Assembly: GCF_015999245.1 (NCBI RefSeq)
Contig: NZ_JAEAMR010000022.1
Span: forward strand, 575,991-639,990
DNA length: 64,000 nt
Source: Streptomyces sp. AV19
Lineage (GTDB): Bacteria > Actinomycetota > Actinomycetes > Streptomycetales > Streptomycetaceae
Direction: 5' to 3'
Positions 49,381 through 58,836 of this stretch are shown piece by piece. How positions within the stretch are numbered: position 1 is the first letter of the stretch; the number at the start of each line of letters is the position of its first letter. The notes beneath the pieces are model-generated. The model saw only the letters and a program-made list of their open reading frames with translations, was not told the DNA's origin and ran no database searches. Position numbers and translations under genes: made by a program.

Positions 49381-49980
49381 ATGCGTCTCACCCATGCCAT
49401 TCGTCTGCGCTCACACAGTTCCGCCCACTCCGTCACGGTCCCCCGCGGCTGGGTCACGGCAATATCCGTCATCTGGGTCGCTGTGTGCCTGTACATCGCC
49501 CAAAGCTTTCTGCCGCACAACGTGATCTCGTTGCCCGGGCAAGGCGGCATCCGGAAGGTCGCTACCGTTGCCGCGCCCCAGGGCTGGGCCTTCTTCACTA
49601 AATCCGGTAAAGATCCCCAGTATGCTCCATACCGTATGACGGGCGGACGCTGGCACAGTGCCGCGCTCGGGCCGCACTCCAAACCGTCGAACTTCTTCGG
49701 GTTTGACCGGAAGTCCAGATCGCAGGGCGTTGAGATCGCTCTGCTGCTGCACCAGAAGAACGTCAGGTGGACATCATGCGAAGGGGCCCAGTCAGTAAGA
49801 TCTTGCCTAGCACATGCAAAAGCGCCAACCACTGCGACGACCAATCCCTCACCAGCTCCGACACTGTGCGGCCTAGCCGCCGCCGTGGAAGTGCAGCCCG
49901 TCCCGTGGGCATGGCGCCACCTGTCTTCTGAGCGCCACACCCCCGAGCGTGTTGCCGTCTGGAGTGTGACGTGCCCATGA
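49381..49980 (+). CDS. sdpA: SdpA-family toxin maturation protein
   Basis: A 199-residue protein of the SdpA family, which with SdpB is required to mature SDP in B. subtilis. It has one membrane helix (about 23-42, WVTAISVIWVAVCLYIAQSF) followed by the family signature GWAFFTKSGKDPQYAPYRMT and PSNFFGFDRKSRSQGVEIAL, and two pairs of cysteines in the C-terminal half. It is longer than B. subtilis SdpA (about 158). The ATG at 49381 follows GAGGGCACAGCAACC; an upstream ATG at 49336 lacks a site. It ends in an overlap with sdpB. Confidence 0.85.
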   Translation: MRLTHAIRLRSHSSAHSVTVPRGWVTAISVIWVAVCLYIAQSFLPHNVISLPGQGGIRKVATVAAPQGWAFFTKSGKDPQYAPYRMTGGRWHSAALGPHSKPSNFFGFDRKSRSQGVEIALLLHQKNVRWTSCEGAQSVRSCLAHAKAPTTATTNPSPAPTLCGLAAAVEVQPVPWAWRHLSSERHTPERVAVWSVTCP

Positions 49981-50963
49981 ACCAGCTTCGTATCCCGCTG
50001 CCTTGGACCAACGTCTACGGTCTGGCTCGCACCCTCGTCGCCCTTGGCACCGCCGGAACCCTCGCCGTATCAAGCGCAGAAACCCTCTTTCGTCCAGTAG
50101 CGACAATTGGCGACTACCCCCTGTGCACTTCGACCACCGCAGCGAGCGTCTTCTGCCTCGCTCCCCACGATTACGCACATTTGACCTGGATCAAATGGGC
50201 ATGCGTGCTCGTGCTCCTGATCGTGGCTTCGGGCTGGCGGCCACGGCTGACCGCCATACCGCATGCGTACATCAATTACAGCATTTTCTCGGGCATCGCC
50301 ATTGCCGATGGGGGCGACCAGATCGCTCTCATCCTGTCGGTGCTGTTCATACTTCCAGCTATCGGGGACAGGCGCCGCTGGCACTGGGAGCCACAGCAGC
50401 AAGCATCGGGCACACGCGCCGCATCGGTGCTGGCGCTCATTGGCGCCAGCGGACTGTTCATGGTGCGCGCACAGATGGTGGTGCTCTACTTCCAGGCTGC
50501 CGTCGCCAAGCTGCCTCATGCTGAGTGGCAGGACGGAACCGCTATGTGGTATTGGGGCAGCAATCTCGATTTCGGACCCGCATCATGGATCAATACACTT
50601 ATCAGGCCCATCATCACCACCCCATTAGGAGTGGGATTGATGACCTGGGTCCCTCTGGTAATCGAGCTCTCGCTGGCAATCTGCCTTCTGCTTCCACAAC
50701 GCCTGCGGTGGTGGGTGATGAACGCGGGGCTCTTCTTCCACCTATCTATCGCCCTGGTCATGGGGCTGTGGAGCTTTGCCCTGGCCATGGCCGCTGGCAT
50801 CCTTGTTCTATGCCAGCCCCTTGGGGGTTCCATCCACATCCGCAACGTCATGCATCTTTCCCATAGGGTTTCCGCAACTGAGCATGAAGTTGAAGGCGGG
50901 CCACCGAACGAGCAGGATGGTTCATCCGTTCCGCCAGCCAGCGTGGCGCAGCCGACCCGGTGA
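49971..50963 (+). CDS. sdpB: SdpB-family membrane protein (HTTM domain)
   Basis: A membrane protein of 330 residues, close to B. subtilis SdpB (about 322). It begins MPMNQLRIPLPWTNVYGLAR and has 7-8 hydrophobic segments. Family features are SAETLFRP after the first helix, YFQAAVAKLPHAEWQDGTAM and the following WYWG region, typical of the HTTM/vitamin-K-carboxylase-like fold. SdpB acts with SdpA in producing active toxin from SdpC. The GTG at 49971 is 6 bases after GGAG; the ATG at 49977 (ATGA overlap with sdpA) is an alternative. The gene is notably AT-richer than the chromosome. Confidence 0.87.
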   Translation: MPMNQLRIPLPWTNVYGLARTLVALGTAGTLAVSSAETLFRPVATIGDYPLCTSTTAASVFCLAPHDYAHLTWIKWACVLVLLIVASGWRPRLTAIPHAYINYSIFSGIAIADGGDQIALILSVLFILPAIGDRRRWHWEPQQQASGTRAASVLALIGASGLFMVRAQMVVLYFQAAVAKLPHAEWQDGTAMWYWGSNLDFGPASWINTLIRPIITTPLGVGLMTWVPLVIELSLAICLLLPQRLRWWVMNAGLFFHLSIALVMGLWSFALAMAAGILVLCQPLGGSIHIRNVMHLSHRVSATEHEVEGGPPNEQDGSSVPPASVAQPTR

Positions 50964-51233
50964 CGAAGGACCAGAGTCGGCAGCGTCGGCTCTGATCCGT
51001 CAAGAACCCCGACGCCTCGCTGTGCGCGCCCCCGACACCTGTGTGATCGGACGAGTAGACGACGATGCGGGGTCGGCTAGCCACGTCACCGTGTGGCGCG
51101 GCCAGTGCAGTGCGGCAGCCCATGCTGCTCCGTCCGAGGACCCGCCACCTGCGAGCGAAGCACCCGCCAGTGGCCTGTCCAGCTCGAGCAGGCGGCTCTA
51201 CTCTGGCGCTGCCCGCACACGAAAGGCTGGATG

Positions 51234-52487
51234 ATGAAGCACGTCGGCGAGCGCATCCGCGAAGTGCGCAAAGTACGCAAGATGAGCGTCAAGCAACTGG
51301 CGGACGCTGTCGCGATCTCCGTCAGCACGCTTCAGAAGTACGAAAACGGGCAGCGCGTTGTGCCGCCCGCCATGCTGACGCATCTCGCCCGCGCGTTGCG
51401 GGTCGGCCCGACCCATCTCACGGGGCAGCCGTATATCAACGGAGCGGAGACCGAGGAGCAGGCGCAAGCCGTCATCCCGGAACTGCGGCGTGTCCTGCTC
51501 ACCTACGACAATCCGGATGACCTGCCCATCCCTGCAAGGCCGTTGCCGGTCCTGGCCGCCGAGACCGAGGCTGTCTCCGCGCTGCGCCGCGACAGCAAGT
51601 ACGTGCCCATGGGACCGCTACTGCCGGGCTTGCTCTCGGAGCTGACGCACACCGCTCTCAACGGCGACACCGCGACCGCGCGACGCCCTGGCGCGCCAAT
51701 CGAACCCGCGCAACGCGAGGCTTTTCGCCACCTGGCCATCTGCTACCGAGCCGTCAATTCCCTGGCCCACAAGCTCGGGTACCACGACCTCAGCCTCACG
51801 GCGGTGGAGCGGGTGCAATGGGCTGCGGACTGCTCCGGTGACCCCCTGATGCAGGCCACGGCCGGCTATCTCAAAGCCGGGGCGATGGTCCGCATGGGCA
51901 GCTACTCCTCCGCCCGGCGGCTCCTGAGAGGGCTTATGGATGAGGTAGAGCGGATGGCGCCGGAGCGCTCGTTGACCGATGCGCACCTGGCGGTCATCGG
52001 GTCCATGCTGCTGAAGCTCGCGATCCTTGAGGTGCGCGATGGCTATGAGGGCCGCGCCCAGGACTGGCTTGCTGCGGCTCGGTCCTACGCCGGCCGGCTC
52101 CCGGGCGACTCGCTGCATTACGAGACGTCGTTCGGGCCGAGCAACGTCAAGATCCACGAAGTGGCGATGCTCATCGACTCCGGCGACACCGAGCAGGCGC
52201 TTGCGCGGGTCCGTCAGTGGGGCGCCGAGCAGGACAAGGAGGAGTGGGAGCCGCCGACCGACCTGGCACGGGAGCGGTCGTCACACCACTACATCGACGT
52301 GGCCGCGGCAAAGCTGGCCACCGGCGACCGGGCCGGTTCCTATCAGGACCTCACCCGAGCCCGTCAACTCGCCCCGCATCACACCCGATTCCATCCGACG
52401 GTGCGCAGCACGGCGGCCACGCTGGTGAGGCTGGACCGGGCCCAGGACGACACCCTCGCCGGCTTCGCACGATGGGCCGGTGTATAA
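51234..52487 (+). CDS. XRE-family regulator with TPR-like C-terminal region
   Basis: A 417-residue protein. Residues 1-65 are a classical XRE helix-turn-helix (VGERIREVRKVRKMSVKQLA, AVAISVSTLQKYENGQRVVP, then THLARALRVGPTHLTG). The remaining 350 residues are alpha-helical repeats of TPR type (AGYLKAGAMVRMGSYSSARR, LAILEVRDGYEGRAQDWLAA, YIDVAAAKLATGDRAGSYQD). This architecture is abundant in Streptomyces and usually controls neighbouring small genes. Starts at 51231 and 51234 are both possible after GAAAGG. It lies 270 bases after sdpB, so whether it belongs to the SDP locus is open. Confidence 0.88.
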   Translation: MKHVGERIREVRKVRKMSVKQLADAVAISVSTLQKYENGQRVVPPAMLTHLARALRVGPTHLTGQPYINGAETEEQAQAVIPELRRVLLTYDNPDDLPIPARPLPVLAAETEAVSALRRDSKYVPMGPLLPGLLSELTHTALNGDTATARRPGAPIEPAQREAFRHLAICYRAVNSLAHKLGYHDLSLTAVERVQWAADCSGDPLMQATAGYLKAGAMVRMGSYSSARRLLRGLMDEVERMAPERSLTDAHLAVIGSMLLKLAILEVRDGYEGRAQDWLAAARSYAGRLPGDSLHYETSFGPSNVKIHEVAMLIDSGDTEQALARVRQWGAEQDKEEWEPPTDLARERSSHHYIDVAAAKLATGDRAGSYQDLTRARQLAPHHTRFHPTVRSTAATLVRLDRAQDDTLAGFARWAGV

Positions 52488-52558
52488 CTCGGGCTGATGT
52501 CAAGCTAGTTGCTTGAATTTCATCCTGCACACTTTGTGCGCGCACAGCGCCTCACAAG

Positions 52559-52601
52559 CGGCACGATCCCCTCACTCACCGAAACCGAGGGGATCGTGCC
52601 G
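52559..52601 (+). promoter_or_regulatory. 15-bp hairpin covering the ribosome site of the next gene
   Basis: CGGCACGATCCCCTC (52559-52573) pairs perfectly with GAGGGGATCGTGCCG (52587-52601). The right arm contains the GAGGGG ribosome site and ends on the first base of the GTG start of the next gene. It may terminate the XRE transcript, and in any readthrough RNA it would hide the start of the next gene. Confidence 0.65.
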
Positions 52602-53014
52602 TGTCTCGTCTCACGACGCCCGATGCACGTCGAAAGTGGCTGGCTGCCGCTGATCACAACGAAGCTCACGCCTTGCGCTGGTGGGCAAGCACCCAGGTGG
52701 CGTTGCTCCCTGTGGGGCGGAAATGGGACGCGATCCGGGTACAGGGCTACGTCGTTGAGGAGGCGCTCCGCTATGGCCTTTCCGGGCCCATCATGCGCGA
52801 GGGACAAGAAGCCTTCTTCCTCGTACCGGTAGGCGCGGCCGCCACCTGGGATCAGCCCGGCACCGAGGCCTTGGGGAAGCCCAGCTACCTCCGCGTTCCC
52901 GACCCACTGAGCCTCTTCCCACCCGGCCTGCACTGGGCCAACCTGCCCGACGGGACCCTGGTGGACCCGGCGAAGCTCCGCGCTGCCCTCAGAGGAGCAC
53001 GGCCGTGCCCGTAA
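52601..53014 (+). CDS. 137-residue protein, first of three related small proteins
   Basis: It starts VSRLTTPDARRKWLAAADHN and has GRKWDAIRVQGYVVEEALRY, FFLVPVGAAATWDQPGTEAL and LRVPDPLSLFPPGLHWANLP. The pattern W/F-D-A-I-R-(V/L) ... LVP.G....W ... (V/L)P.P recurs in the proteins at 53172 and 53977. It is reminiscent of degenerate primase-polymerase-like small proteins common near Streptomyces XRE genes; catalytic residues are not evident. Its start is occluded by the hairpin described above. The end overlaps the next gene. Confidence 0.75.
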   Translation: MSRLTTPDARRKWLAAADHNEAHALRWWASTQVALLPVGRKWDAIRVQGYVVEEALRYGLSGPIMREGQEAFFLVPVGAAATWDQPGTEALGKPSYLRVPDPLSLFPPGLHWANLPDGTLVDPAKLRAALRGARPCP

Positions 53015-53175
53015 CCAAGCACATCGAGCCTCACATCACGGCCGACTGCCGGACCGGACACCACAGCCGGTGCGCCGGTGCGACGACGATCCGCCAGGTC
53101 TCCGGCGAGATCACCGCGGACCGCGCCGAGCGCCTGGTCTGCACCTGCTCCTGCCATCAAGCGGTGAGCAGATGA
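53005..53175 (+). CDS. 56-residue Cys/His-rich small protein
   Basis: MPVTKHIEPHITADCRTGHH, then SRCAGATTIRQVSGEITADR and ERLVCTCSCHQAVSR. Five cysteines and several histidines suggest a zinc-binding domain. AGAGGAGCACGGCC precedes the GTG at 53005, an excellent site. The gene overlaps the previous stop by 10 bases and the next start by 4 (ATGA), so it sits inside a coupled chain. Function is unknown. Confidence 0.72.
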   Translation: MPVTKHIEPHITADCRTGHHSRCAGATTIRQVSGEITADRAERLVCTCSCHQAVSR

Positions 53176-53648
53176 CCCCGGCCGGCACCGAATGGCTCGC
53201 CCACTGCGCCCTTTCGCCGACGACGGTCCAGGCGCAGTGGTCCGCCGAAGAGTTGGCTCCCGTCCGCACGACCGCGTGGTCCGTCGTCGAGACGCACGAC
53301 ATCGTCCAGGCCGCCGACGTGCTCCTCGCCCTCCGGCGGACCGGGCACGCCGGCCCGGTCCTCGCCTACCCCGAGGGCCGGCAGATCTGGTGGCTCCTGC
53401 CGCCCGGCCAGGCCGCCGCGTTCGACGGCTTCCCCGGCCTGACCGTGCGCCCGGCCGACTGGGCGCTCCCGTGCCCGCCGGCCGACGAACCGCTGCACGG
53501 GCACGGCTGGCTGGAGAAGCCCGACGGCACCGGGCACTTGACGCACCCGGCCCACCTCAGCGCCGCCCTCACCACGACCACACCAAACTCAACCGAAACC
53601 CCCACCCCGCCTTCCCCAACCATCCACCACGAAAGCGTCCTGAAGTGA
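53172..53648 (+). CDS. 158-residue protein, second of three related small proteins
   Basis: It begins MTPAGTEWLAHCALSPTTVQ and has TTAWSVVETHDIVQAADVLL, GPVLAYPEGRQIWWLLPPGQ, VRPADWALPCPP and a Thr/Pro-rich tail. The order of short motifs (a hydrophobic strand, then a W-LLPPG loop, then the WALP-P segment) parallels its neighbours at 52601 and 53977 and is common in Streptomyces small proteins near XRE regulators. It is coupled to both adjacent genes by 4-base overlaps. No catalytic role can be assigned. Confidence 0.75.
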   Translation: MTPAGTEWLAHCALSPTTVQAQWSAEELAPVRTTAWSVVETHDIVQAADVLLALRRTGHAGPVLAYPEGRQIWWLLPPGQAAAFDGFPGLTVRPADWALPCPPADEPLHGHGWLEKPDGTGHLTHPAHLSAALTTTTPNSTETPTPPSPTIHHESVLK

Positions 53649-53980
53649 TCACCGCCCGGCGACTCGACCGCGCCCAGATCCGGGACGACTTGTGTGAGGC
53701 CGTCAACGCCTACGTGCTGATACCTCCGGCACGGGAAACAGGGAAGGTCATAGTCCGGTTAACCCGCCATCTGACCGCACTGCTGCGTATGACGGAGCGC
53801 CAGGCGACCACATACGCCACCGGGAGCGTGCCTTTCGTCATGCGGCAGGCGTCGGTGGACCGCGCCCGGAAGGCACTGGCCAAGCGGCCAGGACGCGGAC
53901 CCAGAAGCGTCGCGGATCACGCTCTCGCCCTGTACTGGGCCGTCATCGAACTACTCGACTACCTGCCGGAGGAGTCATGA
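53645..53980 (+). CDS. 111-residue helical hypothetical protein
   Basis: It starts VITARRLDRAQIRDDLCEAV and continues with RETGKVIVRLTRHLTALLRM, ERQATTYATGSVPFVMRQAS and HALALYWAVIELLDYLPEES. It is predicted all-helical and has no membrane segment or recognised family. The GTG start overlaps the previous stop (GTGA) and its end overlaps the next start (ATGA). Tight coupling suggests a shared complex or pathway with the flanking small proteins. Confidence 0.72.
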   Translation: MITARRLDRAQIRDDLCEAVNAYVLIPPARETGKVIVRLTRHLTALLRMTERQATTYATGSVPFVMRQASVDRARKALAKRPGRGPRSVADHALALYWAVIELLDYLPEES

Positions 53981-54462
53981 ACACCCCCTACCCCGCGGCC
54001 TTCTCCGAGCGGCGGCAGGCCGTGGAGTGGCTCGCCTCGCAGAGCAACGACCCGCGGCGCGTCCGTCGCGAGTGGGCACAGGACCGACCCGCACTCGTCC
54101 GCGCGGCCGGACCACGCTTCGACACGATCCGCCTGCCCGCCGCCATCATCCATCGCACGGCCGGTACGACGGACCGCGACAAGATCGAGGCAACCCTCGC
54201 TGAGCGCGGGATCACCACGGCCGTCATCATCGACCGGCCACGACGCAACCATTACATCCTCGTTCTGCCCGGCACACACAAGATGTGGAACCTGCACGGC
54301 ATCGAGTGTCTGCCCCCGACCTCCCGCATCGCCCTACCCGCGCCTCACCGTGCCGAGCCGCCCGGAACGTTCTGGCTGCTGACACCCCCGGGCGACGCGA
54401 CAGCGCTGTGCGATCACAGGGATGTCCTCCGTCTGATCAAGGGCGGGCAGACCGGCGAGTAG
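53977..54462 (+). CDS. 161-residue protein, third of three related small proteins
   Basis: It begins MNTPYPAAFSERRQAVEWLA and has GPRFDTIRLPAAIIHRTAGT, AVIIDRPRRNHYILVLPGTH, ALPAPHRAEPPGTFWLLTPP and DVLRLIKGG. The FDTIRLPA, YILVLPG and FWLLTPPG strands parallel the WDAIRVQ and WWLLPPG strands of its neighbours. It is the last gene of the rightward chain before the convergent recombinase gene. Function is unknown; the repeated pattern suggests diversified paralogues. Confidence 0.75.
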   Translation: MNTPYPAAFSERRQAVEWLASQSNDPRRVRREWAQDRPALVRAAGPRFDTIRLPAAIIHRTAGTTDRDKIEATLAERGITTAVIIDRPRRNHYILVLPGTHKMWNLHGIECLPPTSRIALPAPHRAEPPGTFWLLTPPGDATALCDHRDVLRLIKGGQTGE

Positions 54463-54632
54463 GCTTCCGCCGCCCGCCACAGATTTCGCAAGGTTGTTCT
54501 TGAATCCCTCTTGCCGCCACAAGGCACGCGGGCCAGGATGTGCAACGCTCAACGAACGCGGGAGCGGGGTCGTGGAAGGCGCTTCCTGCGAGGTGCGTCG
54601 TTCCGTCCGGATGGCGGGGCTGCGGCCCTCTC

Positions 54633-54673
54633 GACCGCCCCTGGGGGTTCCCTGTACCCCTCCAGGGGCGGTC
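54633..54673. terminator. Hairpin terminator between the small-gene chain and the recombinase
   Basis: Perfect 12-bp stem GACCGCCCCTGG with a 17-base loop, 8 bases past the recombinase stop. It can serve the convergent transcripts. The remainder of 54463-54632 shows no gene. Confidence 0.75.
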
Positions 54674-54680
54674 GCTCTCT

Positions 54681-55574
54681 CTAGAGGTCGCCGAGGTTCA
54701 GGCGCCGGGCCTCGTCTGCCGCCCGCTTCTGCGACGAGGCTTTGGTGTATCGGTCGATCATGTCGCGGCGGGACCAGCCCGCGACCGCCATCAGGCCGCC
54801 CTCGGAGCCGCCCTTCTCCAGCCAGCGACCCGCTGCCGTATGTCTGAGGACGTGCGGGTGGAAGTCCGGGATGCTGGCGGCTTCGGCGCGGTACGTCAGC
54901 GTGCAGTACAGCCCGTGGTAGCCGAGGTTCTTCCCTCGGTCACCGAGCCACAGGGCCGGCGTGTCGGCAAGCCGGTGGCTCCTTCGTACCCGCAAGTAGC
55001 GGTCGATCGAGCGGCAGGTCTGGGGGCTGAGCGGCACCACGCGCCCCTTGCCGCCCTTCCCGCGCCTGATGGTGGCCGATCCCGCTTTCAGATCCACGTC
55101 TTCGGTCTCCATGGCGACGACCTCGCCGGCACGGGCACCCGTTTCGATCATGAGGCGGACGATCGCCTCGTCGCGGCGGTGCCAGAACTCTTTGCCCTGG
55201 CATGCCTTGATGAGGGCCTTGAGCTGATCTTCGGATAGTTCAGGGACAACCTTGCTATCCAGCTTGGGGGCCTTCAGCCCGGCGAGCTGGTCGGTGTCTA
55301 TCTCGCCCTCCTCCACGAGCCACACCGAGAATCGGCGGAGGGCGAGCTGCCGGGACCTGGCCGTGGCGGGCTCGGATCCCGCTTCGAGGAGCGCGGCCAC
55401 AAAGGCGTTGACAGTCTTCTTGTCGAGCTGGGGAGGTACGCCGTTGCCGTCGCACCAGACGGCGAAGCGACGGACACCGTCGCCGTATGTCTTGATCGTC
55501 TGAGAGCTCTTCCTCTCGGCAGCGAGGTGAAGAATCCAGGAGTCGAGCAGGGCGAGCATGCTGTCCGTGTCCAC
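54681..55574 (-). CDS. Tyrosine recombinase (integrase) of the element
   Basis: A 297-residue site-specific recombinase. The N-terminal SAM-like core-binding domain covers about residues 1-100 (SSQTIKTYGDGVRRFAVWCD). The catalytic domain has Arg in IETGARAGEVVAMETED, the beta-hairpin Lys in RRGKGGKGRVVPLSPQ, HVLRHTAAGRWLE (His and Arg of the box-II triad), a Gly-Trp in AVAGWSRRDMIDRYTKA and the nucleophile Tyr in that same segment. It is shorter than typical phage integrases and closer to XerC/D size. It faces leftward 107 bases from the right attachment repeat, so it is the evident agent of integration into hrdB. Confidence 0.93.
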   Translation of the reverse strand: MDTDSMLALLDSWILHLAAERKSSQTIKTYGDGVRRFAVWCDGNGVPPQLDKKTVNAFVAALLEAGSEPATARSRQLALRRFSVWLVEEGEIDTDQLAGLKAPKLDSKVVPELSEDQLKALIKACQGKEFWHRRDEAIVRLMIETGARAGEVVAMETEDVDLKAGSATIRRGKGGKGRVVPLSPQTCRSIDRYLRVRRSHRLADTPALWLGDRGKNLGYHGLYCTLTYRAEAASIPDFHPHVLRHTAAGRWLEKGGSEGGLMAVAGWSRRDMIDRYTKASSQKRAADEARRLNLGDL

Positions 55575-55631
55575 GGGTCCCCCGAGCGTGACGGCGCGAT
55601 ATCTGGGTTAGTCGCGCTGTGCTCAGAGAGT

Positions 55632-55673
55632 GAAGCGCCCCCGACCGGAAAACTCAATGGTCAGGGGCGCTTC
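55632..55673 (-). terminator. Element-supplied terminator behind hrdB
   Basis: A long hairpin: GAAGCGCCCCCGACC (55632-55646) pairs with GGTCAGGGGCGCTTC (55659-55673), with one mismatch, 12 bases past the hrdB stop. It lies inside the element, so it replaces the native hrdB terminator. Confidence 0.75.
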
Positions 55674-55685
55674 TTAAGCAGCTGC

Positions 55686-57236
<1,551 letters not shown>

Positions 57237-57644
57237 GAACAACCTCTCGGAACGATGGAAACGGCTTCCGGCTCCGTCCGCTGCGGACCGGAGCCGACGA
57301 CCGCCGGCAAGGGATGAACCGACGGCGCGGGCGATAGTGCGGTGCAACACAGCGCCTCTAACGAGGCTTGTATTCCCTCCGCGGCCACCACCTCTTTAGT
57401 CATCGCGCTGCCTCAAGGAGCGTTACGCCCAATCCCCGTGGCCCGAGTCACACCACATACAGGGCGAAAACCCATTGAACCGGGCGAATTGCTGCACCTC
57501 CCCGCAGCTCACCCCAAGATCGGCGACGCGTTCACCGCTCTCGCGCCCGCGACGGCCGTCCGGCCCGGCGTGCGCGACCGTACGCGCGGGGCGGACGAGC
57601 AGTCCCGCGCGTACCTCCCTGTCCGTACGGCCCCGCCCCCGCGG
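57237..57644. other. hrdB leader/promoter region and whiH 3' side
   Basis: 408 bases between the leftward genes whiH and hrdB. A hairpin in the hrdB leader (GGCTCCG pairing with CGGAGCC plus an inner TCCG/CGGA, 57270-57295) lies about 35 bases before the start. In other Streptomyces the hrdB promoter is served partly by sigma ShbA, but I could not assign its boxes. A 74-codon open frame at 57179-57403 is judged spurious. Confidence 0.5.
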
Positions 57645-58529
57645 TCAGTGCTCGCGCGGGGCGGGCACCACGCGCTCGACCTCCGGGTGGGAGACGAGGA
57701 GCTGGCGCATCGCCGACTCGGCGGCGGCGGCGTCGCCGGCACCGACGGCGTCGACGATCCGCAGGTGGTGCCCCACTCCGGTGTCGGTGGGGCGGTCGCA
57801 GCCTCCGGCCGACGCGCCCGAGACATGCAGGGCGGCGGAGACGATGCCGGAGAGGTGCTCCAGCATGCGGTTGCCGGCGACCTGGAGGAGCAGGGTGTGG
57901 AACTCGGCGTCCGCGCGGGAGAAGGTGAGCGAGTCACCCTGCGCCAGGGCGTGCCCCATGATCTCCGCCATGTCGGCGAGCCTCTGCTGGACGTCCTCGC
58001 GGCCGTGCCCCGCGGCCAGCCGGGCGGCGAGGGGCTCGATGATCCAGCGCAGTTCGCACAGCTCCCGGCGCTGGTCGTCGCGCTGGGGGCCGAAGGCCCG
58101 CCATTCGATGATGTCCGGGTCGAGCAGGTTCCAGTCGCTGACCGGACGGACCCGGGTGCCGACGTTGGGACGGGCGCTGACCAGGCCCTTGGCCTCGAGG
58201 ACGCGCAGCGACTCGCGGACGACGGTGCGGGAGACTTCGAAGCGCTGCCCGATCTCCTCCGGGACGAGCGGGCGGTCGGCGCCCAGGTCGCCGGAGACGA
58301 TCATCTGCCCGAGCTGCTGGACGAGCTGGCCGTGCAGCCCCCGGCCGCGGCTGCCGGCCGCCCGGCGCCCGGCGCGACCCAGCTCCGCGTCGCCGTCCCA
58401 GGCGTGCGCGGAGCCGCGGTCGGCCCCGGGGGCCTCTGCGTAGGAGTATCGGTCGAGCTCGCCCGGGCCCGTCAGGCCGGAGTCGGCGGGGCGAGCCGCG
58501 GTCATCATGGTGTGCGCAAGGGTACTCAC
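57645..58529 (-). CDS. whiH: Sporulation regulator WhiH (GntR/FadR family)
   Basis: A 294-residue regulator. An N-terminal extension begins VSTLAHTMMTAARPADSGLT, followed by a winged helix (LVQQLGQMIVSGDLGADRPL, GQRFEVSRTVVRESLRVLEA, about residues 85-140) and a C-terminal FCD ligand domain (ELCELRWIIEPLAARLAAG to SAMRQLLVSHPE). WhiH is needed for sporulation septation in aerial hyphae and sits next to hrdB in S. coelicolor. Length and N-terminus match what I recall of WhiH. The GTG at 58529 is chosen for that reason and for the AAAGGA before it. Confidence 0.9.
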   Translation of the reverse strand: MSTLAHTMMTAARPADSGLTGPGELDRYSYAEAPGADRGSAHAWDGDAELGRAGRRAAGSRGRGLHGQLVQQLGQMIVSGDLGADRPLVPEEIGQRFEVSRTVVRESLRVLEAKGLVSARPNVGTRVRPVSDWNLLDPDIIEWRAFGPQRDDQRRELCELRWIIEPLAARLAAGHGREDVQQRLADMAEIMGHALAQGDSLTFSRADAEFHTLLLQVAGNRMLEHLSGIVSAALHVSGASAGGCDRPTDTGVGHHLRIVDAVGAGDAAAAESAMRQLLVSHPEVERVVPAPREH

Positions 58530-58836
58530 GCTTCCTTTGTCGGCGACGGGTCGACGGGCCTTGAGGTCTTTGGTGAAAAGCACACGAAAGGGTGATCGCC
58601 CATTACCTCACAATTGACGCCCAAACGGACACATCCGGGCACCCTCCGGAGTTGAGCAAGTACACAGAGCAACTGTCGTGAGCTCTTGGGACGCGTCGGG
58701 GGGAGGGTTCCCCGGGGCATATCCACGGCTCATGACGAACATCTTTCCCTCTCGCCCGACGAACGGATTGTCACTCTGCGTCGGCGCCGCACTCGCGCGG
58801 CGCGCCGGGCGGCCCCTCTTCCGCATTAGCACAGCC
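58530..58836. other. whiH promoter region
   Basis: 307 bases upstream of leftward whiH, without a gene. whiH is known to be transcribed by sigma WhiG. On the minus strand TCAA and GGCGATCA (within 58593-58617) resemble the WhiG boxes TAAA and GCCGATAA, but the spacer is 13 rather than about 15 bases, so this is a weak candidate. Confidence 0.35.

Noticed and set aside
43713..55680. Prophage
   Set aside because: No capsid, terminase, tail or lysis genes are present; only regulators, small proteins, the sdp locus and a recombinase.
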